Shown here: in pieces, positions 1 through 7,620 of the stretch
Position numbering within the stretch: position 1 is the stretch's first letter
Layout of the letters: every line of letters starts with the position of its first letter
From: Azolla caroliniana
Lineage: Eukaryota > Polypodiophyta
Direction: 5' to 3'
Assembly: GCA_043228905.1 (NCBI GenBank)
Contig: JBHGNT010000008.1
Location: forward strand, 5,456,001 to 5,520,000
DNA: 64,000 nucleotides
The notes under the pieces: model-generated
Told to the model about the DNA's origin: nothing
What the model saw: the letters and a program-made list of their open reading frames with translations, nothing else
Database searches by the model: none
Program-made: the position numbers and the translations under genes

Positions 1-97
1 TCATGTGACACAGCCTTTTGTGCCACACCTCACCAGCAGTGTCGGATGCCACGTTCACTTCCTCCGGACATAACCGGGCATTCATCAGGTACAACGT
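1..97 (-). pseudogene. Copia A integrase N-terminal fragment (distal piece)
   Basis: Minus-strand translation gives a continuous 32-residue stretch with the integrase zinc-finger start (WHKRLCHM). It is nearly identical to the same position in copia B. It is cut off on one side by the window edge and on the other by the gypsy B insertion. The bases ACGT at 94-97 recur at 13627-13630 and are the likely target duplication of gypsy B. Confidence 0.9.
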
Positions 98-1074
98 TGT
101 CGTGAAGATCCGTCACTATGCGCGGATCGTGAGGCGGAACCGCCGGGGTTCTGGACCAGAAGGATTTAGAGTCGTTTGGCGAGAAAGTACTTAAGAAAGA
201 TTGGGAAAGAGAGAAGATGAGATTACACGATTGCTTTGATAACGAATTTCTTCTTCTTAATTTTCATAAAAAAAAAACATGTTTTTCTCCTCCCCCTTCC
301 CTCTTTTATAGATGCTCTCATGCATATGATGCATGTGAGGGTACAAGACATGCATAAATTGCATGTTTGCCATTTGGCGCTTAAGTATTACATGTGGTGC
401 ATGCTAACCATGTCACTTATTTTAGCACTCATGGATGAGAATTTACATGTAAAAGTACAATGATAGAAATATAATTTCAACTAAATATTATGGCTTAATG
501 GTAAGCCATTTGACTCCTAACTTGGAGGTGCAAGGTTCGAATCCATACTTGCCCTCCTTGTATATGTATATATTTTTATATATTTATTTTATCTAGTCGT
601 CGGTTCGCCGGATATCCAACGCCGGATACCGGTGCCGCCGCCGGATGCCGACGCCGGGTACCGGTGCCGCGCCGGACGCCGGCTCCATCGCCGGTCCGGT
701 TTTGGTTGGCCAAAACCCTTTACGAGTAGCTAGCCACCTCTACTCTAAGTTCAAGTTACCCTTGAACTCTCTATGCTCCACACATAGACACAAAGATAAT
801 ATCTTTTGCTCCTCCTTATATATGATGAGAGCCGTATTTGTCGTGCCTATGTGGGATATCTCACAATTTTCTCTTTTCTTTTCACAAACTTTATACCCTC
901 ATATCTTGACATTTAGTTGTCCATTTCTCGTGTAATAAAGTGCATTCGAAACCTCCATCATTTTGTACTTAGATATTAAAAATGTTATCTTCACAATTAT
1001 TGTATTACATGATTCATACTCGATTTTGTACGTTTTATGGGATTTTCACACTATTGCCGAAAATCTTCACGACA
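98..1074 (-). repeat. Gypsy B 3' LTR (left copy)
   Basis: 977-bp copy of the LTR, starting TGTCGTGAAG and ending CTTCACGACA. Its partner is at 12689-13626. It contains a TATA motif on the minus strand near 305-312, and on the plus strand a pol III-type A box and B box (491-544). It is longer than the right copy mainly because of a GC-rich expansion around 605-690. Confidence 0.92.
485..577 (+). promoter_or_regulatory. tRNA-like pol III internal promoter inside the left LTR of gypsy B
   Basis: TGGCTTAATGG (491-501) fits the A-box consensus TRGYNNARNGG, and GGTTCGAATCC (534-544) is a perfect B box. They are 32 bases apart, as in tRNA genes and SINE heads. A T5 run at 573-577 could terminate pol III. 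The acceptor, anticodon and T arms do not pair well enough for a functional tRNA, so this is a tRNA-derived or SINE-like module. It faces opposite to the retroelement's own transcription. Confidence 0.6.
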
Positions 1075-1089
1075 TCCACCCCCACCAAA
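1075..1089 (-). other. Gypsy B polypurine tract
   Basis: Immediately inside the left LTR, the minus strand reads GGTTTGGTGGGGGTGGA, the purine-rich tract expected next to a 3' LTR for plus-strand priming. Confidence 0.7.
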
Positions 1090-1146
1090 CCGCACGTCCT
1101 CCGGTACGTGCCAGGAAGAGAAGAAGTGAGATTTCGGCTACGATGA

Positions 1147-1824
1147 TCAATTAGATTCCTCCATGTCTTCATTTTCATCCGGCCTATTATGTTCATCGTC
1201 GAGGTAATCGAGGTCAGGATCCTTGTCTTGTCTTTTCTTGAAAAGCTTTACTCTTTTTCCCGCAATGGGTACGGCCAACCTTGATCCGTCTAGTTCCGCA
1301 AGGTGGTATGTGGCATTATCGTTGGCACTTGTCACCACATACGGCCCGAACCACCTTCTTGCGAACTTCCTTGTTGTACTATGTTGATTGTCAAGGGTGC
1401 TGTCGTAGACCAAAACCCAATCCCCTTCTTCAATCTTCTTGGGACGAAGTCGATGCGTGTTGTCGAACCAAACTTTGTTCTTTACTCGGGCTGCCTTCAT
1501 CATCTTTTGCGCTTTTTCTAAATCTTCAGGTCTTCTTTCAAGTTGCCTTATCCGCGCCGCTAATAACTCTTCTCGGCTCATCTCGTTCCCCCACGGTGTC
1601 GCTACCCATGAGGCGATCGTCCTTTCGATGGGCATAATCGGCTTTTGTCCATACATAAGCTCCGTCGGCATATACCCTGTCACCGAGCTATGTGTCGTTC
1701 TATCGGCCCACAAGGCATAGGGTAATAGTCGTGGCCAATTCCCGACTCGACCGTTGCATGCCCGTACGATGGCTTTAACGATAGGTCCATGCCCTCGCTC
1801 GATCTTCCCATTTGCTTCCGGATT
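1147..1824 (-). pseudogene. Gypsy B integrase, C-terminal piece, cut off by the chromovirus
   Basis: The minus-strand reading frame from the insertion point at 1824 to the TGA at 1147-1149 holds the last part of integrase. It has the catalytic glutamate context (EANGKIERGH) near 1800, then the motif WADRTTHSSVTGYMP, a GPYVV-type C-terminal domain (residues RRWFGPYVV) and a highly acidic tail (DENEDMEESN). There is no chromodomain. The N-terminal piece of the same protein is at 7621-10348. The split is caused by insertion, not by decay: the frame is otherwise open. Confidence 0.88.
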
Positions 1825-1829
1825 ATAGG

Positions 1830-2119
1830 TGTCATAACTAGACTCGAACCCATAACCTTTTGTTACACGGGTCGAGACTTTACCATTAGGTTATGAGTTG
1901 TAATTTGAAGGATATTATTTTCATTTAGGTTTTATTAGGAAATTGATGTATATTCCAGATTTCTCTGGAACATTCTAGAAACTTCAGGAGTATTCCTGAA
2001 GACACTATAAAAGGAGGCGCAAGGCATTAGTTCGAACCAAATCGGTTCAACGCCAGTCTTAAGCCTTCTAACTACTGTTGTATATCTTCCGTCATATAAT
2101 ACATATATCTTTCGCATCA

Positions 2120-2173
<54 letters not shown>

Positions 2174-2306
2174 ACTCATTCCTTCTCTCAAAGTTCGACA
2201 CCTCTCATAGTACTAATCCTTCTCTGTCTTAGTACTATTCCCCAACAATAGTACTAATCCTTCTTTTAGTACTAATTCCTTCTCTGCCTTAATAGAGTTC
2301 CTGACA
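1830..2306 (+). repeat. Chromovirus 5' LTR
   Basis: 477 bp, TG...CA ends. It contains a TATA box at 2006-2012, an expected transcription start about 2036-2040, and a (CT)n tract at about 2124-2169, which would lie in the transcribed leader. Confidence 0.95.
2006..2050 (+). promoter_or_regulatory. Chromovirus core promoter and expected RNA 5' end
   Basis: TATAAAA at 2006-2012 is the only good TATA box in the LTR. Plant start sites usually lie about 30-35 bases downstream, which puts the RNA 5' end at or next to 2039. The bases 2039-2050 (AAATCGGTTCAA) are the ones complementary to the primer site at 2309-2320. Confidence 0.65.
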
Positions 2307-2308
2307 GT

Positions 2309-2320
2309 TTGAACCGATTT
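2309..2320 (+). other. Candidate self-priming primer-binding site of the chromovirus
   Basis: TTGAACCGATTT lies 2 bases inside the 5' LTR, exactly where a primer-binding site belongs. It does not match the common tRNA-Met site TGGTATCAGAGC. It is instead the perfect reverse complement of LTR bases 2039-2050, the predicted first 12 bases of the element RNA. In yeast Tf1 an 11-base complement of this kind folds the RNA 5' end back onto the primer site, and a cut after it supplies the primer. The second LTR carries the same 12-mer at 7350-7361. Confidence 0.75.
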
Positions 2321-2393
2321 CCCTACTAGTCTCCCTCTTCCTTCTGTCTCTCTCCTTTCCTACTAGTCTCTTATTTCCCTTTTCCTTCATCCC

Positions 2394-3563
2394 ATGGCCA
2401 CCGTTAGCGCTGAAGAGTATCAATCCGTTTTCTCGGAATTTCAATGCTTGAAAGAGAAGTTTCATGCTTTGGAACAAGAAAATCAACGCTTGTTGGGGGA
2501 TCTTCAGCAAATTTCCTTAGAAAAGCAGCAAACGCAACAACAGCATGGGGAACTTGCGTTACACGTGCAACAACTCGAAGCAACCATCGTAGCAATGCAA
2601 CAACAAGGGCACGGAGCACAAGGGATTCATAAAGAACCCAAGATTGGCCTTCCCACGAAGTTCGATGGAACGCGATCGCAGTTTAGAGGGTTTCTTAACC
2701 AGGTACGGTTAGTTATTCAAATGCATCCGTCCCGATATCCCACCGATGCATCACGAGTGGGTTTAGTAGGCACGTTGTTAAATGGCTCAGCATTAGCATG
2801 GTTCGCTCCGCTACTAGAAAAGGAATCTCCAGTACTAAATAATTTTGAAGAATTCATAAGTGAGTTTAAAGCATGTTTTGGAGATACTGACAGCATAAGG
2901 ACTGCAATCAACAAAATCCGGCGATTACGCCAAGGTGACCGTCCAGCCTCCGCATATGCTGCAGATTTCCGCCTACTCGCCGCCGATATCCCCTGGGATG
3001 ATCAAGCATTGATGGAGCAGTTCCGCTATGGTCTACGCAACGATGTCAAGGATTTACTCTTGACTTTCCCTGAAGAGCCAAAATCATTAACAGAAGCAAT
3101 CAGTCGAGCGGTCAGATGTGACAACCGCCTCTTCGAGCGACGTTCGGAACGACAATTTCAGATGCCGAGGGCAAGATCCGAGCCTACCTATGCCTCAATG
3201 GTAGCGAAACCTTTTCAAAGGGAGTCACATAATGCGCCTCCAGTAAGTACTCCAACTCCAATGGAAATTGACACTACACGTCGTCGTGGGCCGCTATCGG
3301 AGGAGGAAAAGCAACGACGCCGAACAAACCGATTATGCCTTTATTGCGGTGGACCAGGGCATATCGCGATAAACTGTCCCCATAGACCAAGAAGGCAGGT
3401 AAACCAAGTCATTGTTAGTTCTGACTATACTAAACCCGAGTCTATGTCAGTAGGAATCTCTGATAATCCTCATAGTCATAATAGTCCTAATAGTACTAAT
3501 AGTCCGAATCTCGCAAACAAATTTGATGTCCTTAGCCAATTAGAAGAAGAGTTAAACGACTAA
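2394..3563 (+). CDS. gag: Chromovirus Gag (capsid-nucleocapsid)
   Basis: 389-residue structural protein that forms the cytoplasmic particle. Residues 15-70 are a heptad-rich, glutamine-rich coiled coil. About 80-245 is the retrotransposon Gag/capsid region (PTKFDG, FLNQVRL, ALAWFAPLL, FRYGLRNDVKDLL), close in pattern to sushi-ichi and PEG10-type Gag. Residues 315-328 are a CX2CX4HX4C zinc knuckle (CLYCGGPGHIAINC). The first ATG after the leader is used, with CCATGG context. The frame ends at TAA 3561-3563, directly after the heptamer G TTA AAC, and pol continues in the -1 frame. No stops or indels interrupt it. Confidence 0.92.
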   Translation: MATVSAEEYQSVFSEFQCLKEKFHALEQENQRLLGDLQQISLEKQQTQQQHGELALHVQQLEATIVAMQQQGHGAQGIHKEPKIGLPTKFDGTRSQFRGFLNQVRLVIQMHPSRYPTDASRVGLVGTLLNGSALAWFAPLLEKESPVLNNFEEFISEFKACFGDTDSIRTAINKIRRLRQGDRPASAYAADFRLLAADIPWDDQALMEQFRYGLRNDVKDLLLTFPEEPKSLTEAISRAVRCDNRLFERRSERQFQMPRARSEPTYASMVAKPFQRESHNAPPVSTPTPMEIDTTRRRGPLSEEEKQRRRTNRLCLYCGGPGHIAINCPHRPRRQVNQVIVSSDYTKPESMSVGISDNPHSHNSPNSTNSPNLANKFDVLSQLEEELND

Positions 3564-3595
3564 GTCCAGCCAAAATAGGAGCCGTTTGGTTGGAC
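3551..3595 (+). promoter_or_regulatory. Candidate -1 ribosomal frameshift signal at the gag/pol junction
   Basis: G TTA AAC (3551-3557) is in the correct phase with gag, and the gag stop TAA follows one codon later. After a 6-base spacer, GTCCAGCC (3564-3571) can pair with GGTTGGAC (3588-3595) as an 8-bp stem with one G-U pair. Loop bases TAGG (3576-3579) could pair with CCTA (3599-3602) as a short pseudoknot. The pol frame is open from the slip point onward. GUUAAAC is a known slippery site in arteriviruses, and sushi/PEG10-type elements are known to use -1 shifting. Confidence 0.7.
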
Positions 3596-5164
3596 AGCCC
3601 TAGATCTGTGCAGCCCATTAGTGGTTCCATTCCCTCTAAGCAAGTTAGTGATGTGTTCGTAGTCCAAGTAGCAGTTAGTACTAAAAGTACCCCTCCAGTA
3701 CATACCTTAGCCCTTCTAGATTCCGGAGCTAATTCTTGCTTCATGGATAGGAATTTTGCCCGAGCTCATCAGATATCTCTCAGAAAGCTCCCATGTCCAG
3801 CCTCAGTAGTAGTCATTGATGGTCGTCCCATTGCTTCTGGTAATATCATAGAAGAGTCGGAACCCGTTAATATTGTCCTAGATAACTTAACATGTGTAGT
3901 ATCATTTAATATTATTAGTATTCCAGAACATCCCATAGTTTTAGGATTACCATGGTTCGAGTTACATGACCCAGACATAGATTGGAGGACAAGGGAAATC
4001 CGGTTGCGACAAACCCAAGGATCTACCCAGAAGGTTGCAACCATTTCGCTACGTCAGTTGCGTGAGGAAGGGCGCAAGGAGGAAATGTTTCTCTTTGCAA
4101 TATCAGTACAACCCTCCAGCATCACCAAAGAGGAGTCCACCGTTCAACTTCCCGAGAAGTATCGTCAGTATGCTGATGTGTTCGATAAAGTACAAGCCAA
4201 CACACTTCCTCATCATCGGCCGTACGACTGCGCCATCGACTTACAACCGGGAAAAGAGCCGCCATGGGGGCCGATCTACAATTTGTCACCAACTGAGCTA
4301 GAAGTCCTTCGAGCCTATATAGAGGAGAATTTGGAGAACGGTTTCATTCGGCATTCGAAATCTCCAGCCGGCGCACCCATTTTCTTCGTCAAGAAAAAAG
4401 ATGGCTCGCTTCGACTCGTTGTAGATTACCGTGGCTTGAATAAGGTCACAGTAAGAAATAGGTATGCTCTTCCCCTTATCTCAAGTCTTTTAGAACGGAT
4501 CAACGGTGCCAGGTTCTTCACGAAGATCGACTTACGAGGAGCCTATAACCTCGTACGGATCCGACCAGGAGATGAATGGAAGACCGCGTTTCGCACCAGA
4601 TATGGGCACTTCGAGTATACGGTCATGCCGTTCGGACTCACTAATGCGCCGGCAGTCTTCCAGCACATGGCGAATGATATATTTCGAGACCTCTTGGATG
4701 ATTTTTTGATCATCTATTTAGATGATCTACTGGTTTATTCAAAGACCCAAGAAGAACATGATTCTCATGTACTATTAGTACTAAAACGACTTCGAGAACA
4801 TGGTCTGTATGCAAAGTTAGAGAAATGTAGTTTCGGGTGCAACCAAGTGGAGTTTCTCGGCTATGTCATCTCCTCAGAAGGCATATCTATGGACCCAGCC
4901 AAGGTCAAAACGGTGATAGAATGGCACACTCCGCGTTCGGTGCGGGATGTGCAATGCTTCCTAGGCTTTGCAAATTTCTACCGGAAGTTCATACAAAATT
5001 ACTCAAAAATTGTGCTGCCTCTCACACAGCTCACCAGGAAGGGACAATCATTCATTTGGTCTAAAGAGACGGACATGGCTTTCGAGAGTCTTAAGAAGGC
5101 GTTTACATCAGCTCCAATTTTAGGTCATGTGGATCCGGAAAAAACCATTCATTATCGAAGCTGA
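3557..5164 (+). CDS. pol: Chromovirus Pol, protease and reverse transcriptase part
   Basis: Open in the -1 frame relative to gag. It has no ATG at its start, which fits expression as a Gag-Pol fusion. Aspartic protease LLDSGANS lies near 3708-3731. The RT domain runs from about 4290 to 5000, with VKKKDGSLR, LTNAPAVFQ and the catalytic YLDD near 4715-4726. The RT is followed by the connection and RNase H start. The frame ends at 5164 because of a run of six A at 5139-5144, one base more than needed to stay in frame with the RNase H and integrase part that follows. All catalytic residues seen are intact. Confidence 0.88.
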   Translation, partial: RLSPAKIGAVWLDSPRSVQPISGSIPSKQVSDVFVVQVAVSTKSTPPVHTLALLDSGANSCFMDRNFARAHQISLRKLPCPASVVVIDGRPIASGNIIEESEPVNIVLDNLTCVVSFNIISIPEHPIVLGLPWFELHDPDIDWRTREIRLRQTQGSTQKVATISLRQLREEGRKEEMFLFAISVQPSSITKEESTVQLPEKYRQYADVFDKVQANTLPHHRPYDCAIDLQPGKEPPWGPIYNLSPTELEVLRAYIEENLENGFIRHSKSPAGAPIFFVKKKDGSLRLVVDYRGLNKVTVRNRYALPLISSLLERINGARFFTKIDLRGAYNLVRIRPGDEWKTAFRTRYGHFEYTVMPFGLTNAPAVFQHMANDIFRDLLDDFLIIYLDDLLVYSKTQEEHDSHVLLVLKRLREHGLYAKLEKCSFGCNQVEFLGYVISSEGISMDPAKVKTVIEWHTPRSVRDVQCFLGFANFYRKFIQNYSKIVLPLTQLTRKGQSFIWSKETDMAFESLKKAFTSAPILGHVDPEKTIHYRS

Positions 5165-7148
5165 TGCATCGGATTTCGCATTGGGGAGCATTCTGTCACA
5201 ACAGGGTAACGACGAGAAGCTACATCCTGTGGCTTTCCACTCCCGTAAGTTTGACGCCGCCGAAATCAACTACGAAATTCATGATAAAGAGCTATTAGCA
5301 ATAGTTGATTCTTTTATGCAATGGAGGCATTTCCTGGAGGGATCTCCTCATCAGGTCACTGTATTCAGTGACCACAAGAACCTTGCCTACTTTCAAGATG
5401 CTCGTGTACTGAATCGACGTCAAGCTCGGTGGGCCCATTTCCTCACACGCTTCGACTTCAAAATTACATATCGTCCGGGGAAGCACCAAGGGAAAGCAGA
5501 TGCATTATCACGGCGTTCGTATCTAACACCACGTCCCGGTGAGCCAGCTTTCGATAACCAGAAGCAAGTAATCTTGGGTCCAGCACGACTGCAAGCAGCA
5601 CAGATCTTTGACATGCCCGTGGATTCCGACATTACCAATACTATACGTGAGGACTTGAAGACTGACGCTTTCGCCCAAGCTATACTAGCACAAATTGACC
5701 CCTCTCGAGCGTCATGTTCACAATCACAATCACCAGGTACGGATTATCGGCAATTCAAATACTGTGATGGATTACTCTTCTTTAAAGAACTTTTGTATGT
5801 TCCTAATGGTTCTTGCCGCCTTCGAGTAGTACAAAACTGCCATGACACATATACAGCAGGACATTTTGGTAGTACTAAAACATTAGATTTAGTACAACGA
5901 TCATTCTGGTGGCCCCGTATGCGACAATTTGTCGAAGATTTTGTTCGGACTTGCGATACATGCTGCAGAGCGAAAATGCCAAGACATCATCCATATGGTT
6001 TATTAGAACCATTACCAATTCCAAGCAAGCCATGGCAATCCATTGCTCTTGACTTCATTACAGATCTTCCAGTCTCTAAGGGATTCAGTGCGATTCTCAC
6101 AGTGGTGGATCGATATACGAAGATGGCTCATTTCTTACCATGTACTAAAGAAATATCTAGTGAAGACACCGCCGAAATTGTCATGCGGGAAGTATGTCGG
6201 CATCATGGACTCCCTGATAATATCATCAGCGATCGTGGACCCCAGTTTGTGTCAAAATTCTGGAAGCACCTTTTTAAAATGCTAAAGGTCACTTGTAACC
6301 TCTCCTCCGGCTACCACCCACAAACCGACGGTCAAGCCGAACGAACAAATCAAACACTGGAGCAGTATCTGCGGTGCTTTCTCAACTATCATCAGAATGA
6401 CTGGGCAGATATTCTTCCGTTCGCCGAATTTGCCTATAATAACGCTATCCACGCATCGACTAAAGTCACGCCATTCTACGCTTATACGGGATATCATCCC
6501 CGGTGGTGTGTCCTTGAAACCCCAGAAGTGTCCACAAATCCTTGCGCGGAGGATCGTTTGGAGCGGTTACGAAAGATACAAGCGGATTTATCTACTCAAC
6601 TCCAGCAAGCTCAACAATCACACAAGGACTACGCAGATCGTCATCGACTTCCATCCAGTTTTAACATTGGAGATCGGGTGTGGCTGCTACGACGACACAT
6701 CAAGACTACTCGCCCATGTGAGAAGTTGGATTATCGACGATTAGGTCCTTTCCGTATTATCGGGAAGATTAATGATGTCGCTTTTCGTCTCGAGCTACCT
6801 CCGCAACTTCGGATACACCCGGTGTTTCATAGTTCTCTCCTCGAACCCTATCACGAGAGCACTATCCCAGGACGTACTATACAACCTCCACCTCCTATCG
6901 AGCTCGAAGATGGACCTGAGTATGAGGTCGCTGCCATCCTCGATTCCAAGATTGTTCGCAACAAGCTCTACTATCTAGTCGATTGGCTAGGATATAGTCC
7001 CAGCGAGCGTACTTGGGAACCGATCGAGAATGTGACCAATGCTCGTGCTCTTCTAGAAGACTTCCATCGACGATATCCCGAGAAACCGGGTCCTCAATCC
7101 AAAACGACTCGTGAAACTCGTCGTTTTAAAGGGGGGATAGTGTCATAA
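5127..7148 (+). CDS. pol: Chromovirus Pol, RNase H, integrase and chromodomain part
   Basis: This continues the previous frame after a 1-base shift near 5139-5144. RNase H begins with IEADASDFALG. The integrase zinc finger (H-H-C-C, with CDTCCRAK) lies at about 5840-5975. The DDE core has LDFITDLP near 6050, SDRGPQF near 6230 and the glutamate in QAERTNQT near 6340. A GPFRI-type C-terminal domain is followed by a chromodomain at about 6920-7085 (YEVAAILDSK, YLVDWLGYSPSERTWEP), which targets integration to modified chromatin. The stop TAA lies just inside the 3' LTR. The domain set is complete. Confidence 0.9.
   Translation: MWIRKKPFIIEADASDFALGSILSQQGNDEKLHPVAFHSRKFDAAEINYEIHDKELLAIVDSFMQWRHFLEGSPHQVTVFSDHKNLAYFQDARVLNRRQARWAHFLTRFDFKITYRPGKHQGKADALSRRSYLTPRPGEPAFDNQKQVILGPARLQAAQIFDMPVDSDITNTIREDLKTDAFAQAILAQIDPSRASCSQSQSPGTDYRQFKYCDGLLFFKELLYVPNGSCRLRVVQNCHDTYTAGHFGSTKTLDLVQRSFWWPRMRQFVEDFVRTCDTCCRAKMPRHHPYGLLEPLPIPSKPWQSIALDFITDLPVSKGFSAILTVVDRYTKMAHFLPCTKEISSEDTAEIVMREVCRHHGLPDNIISDRGPQFVSKFWKHLFKMLKVTCNLSSGYHPQTDGQAERTNQTLEQYLRCFLNYHQNDWADILPFAEFAYNNAIHASTKVTPFYAYTGYHPRWCVLETPEVSTNPCAEDRLERLRKIQADLSTQLQQAQQSHKDYADRHRLPSSFNIGDRVWLLRRHIKTTRPCEKLDYRRLGPFRIIGKINDVAFRLELPPQLRIHPVFHSSLLEPYHESTIPGRTIQPPPPIELEDGPEYEVAAILDSKIVRNKLYYLVDWLGYSPSERTWEPIENVTNARALLEDFHRRYPEKPGPQSKTTRETRRFKGGIVS
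7127..7140 (+). other. Chromovirus polypurine tract
   Basis: AAAGGGGGGATAG directly abuts the 3' LTR start at 7141. It is the expected primer for plus-strand DNA synthesis and overlaps the last codons of pol. Confidence 0.8.
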
Positions 7149-7430
7149 CTAGACTCGAACCCATAACCTTTTGTTACACGGGTCGAGACTTTACCATTAG
7201 GTTATGAGTTGTAATTTGAAGGATATTATTTTCATTTAGGTTTTATTAGGAAATTGATGTATATTCCAGATTTCTCTGGAACATTCTAGAAACTTCAGGA
7301 GTATTCCTGAAGACACTATAAAAGGAGGCGCAAGGCATTAGTTCGAACCAAATCGGTTCAACGCCAGTCTTAAGCCTTCTAACTACTGTTGTATATCTTC
7401 CGTCATATAATACATATATCTTTCGCATCA

Positions 7431-7478
<48 letters not shown>

Positions 7479-7615
7479 ACTCACTCATTCCTTCTCTCAA
7501 AGTTCGACACCTCTCATAGTACTAATCCTTCTCTGTCTTAGTACTATTCCCCAACAATAGTACTAATCCTTCTTTTAGTACTAATTCCTTCTCTGCCTTA
7601 ATAGAGTTCCTGACA
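7141..7615 (+). repeat. Chromovirus 3' LTR
   Basis: 475 bp, matching 1830-2306 apart from CT-tract length and one extra ACTC unit near 7475. It ends CTGACA and is followed by the duplicated target ATAGG. Confidence 0.95.
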
Positions 7616-7620
7616 ATAGG

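Larger units (their letters stand above)
1830..7615 (+). mobile_element. Chromovirus of the sushi/Tf1/Tcn1-like type, young insertion
   Basis: LTRs 1830-2306 and 7141-7615 (TGTCATAAC...CTGACA) are almost identical, and ATAGG is duplicated at 1825-1829 and 7616-7620. Internal order on the plus strand is gag, protease, RT, RNase H, integrase, chromodomain, polypurine tract. Gag has the PEG10/sushi-type capsid fold signature followed by one zinc knuckle. Instead of a tRNA primer site, the base of the 5' LTR is followed by a sequence complementary to the expected RNA 5' end. Near identity of the LTRs (the visible difference is CT-repeat length) indicates recent insertion. One extra A in pol breaks the reading frame. 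Confidence 0.95.

Noticed and set aside
485-560. A functional tRNA gene
   Set aside because: The A and B boxes are good, but the acceptor, anticodon and T arms do not pair as a cloverleaf.
1935-2171. A small Arg-Glu repeat protein
   Set aside because: It reads through the (CT)n tract of the chromovirus LTR, and an identical artefact appears in the other LTR.
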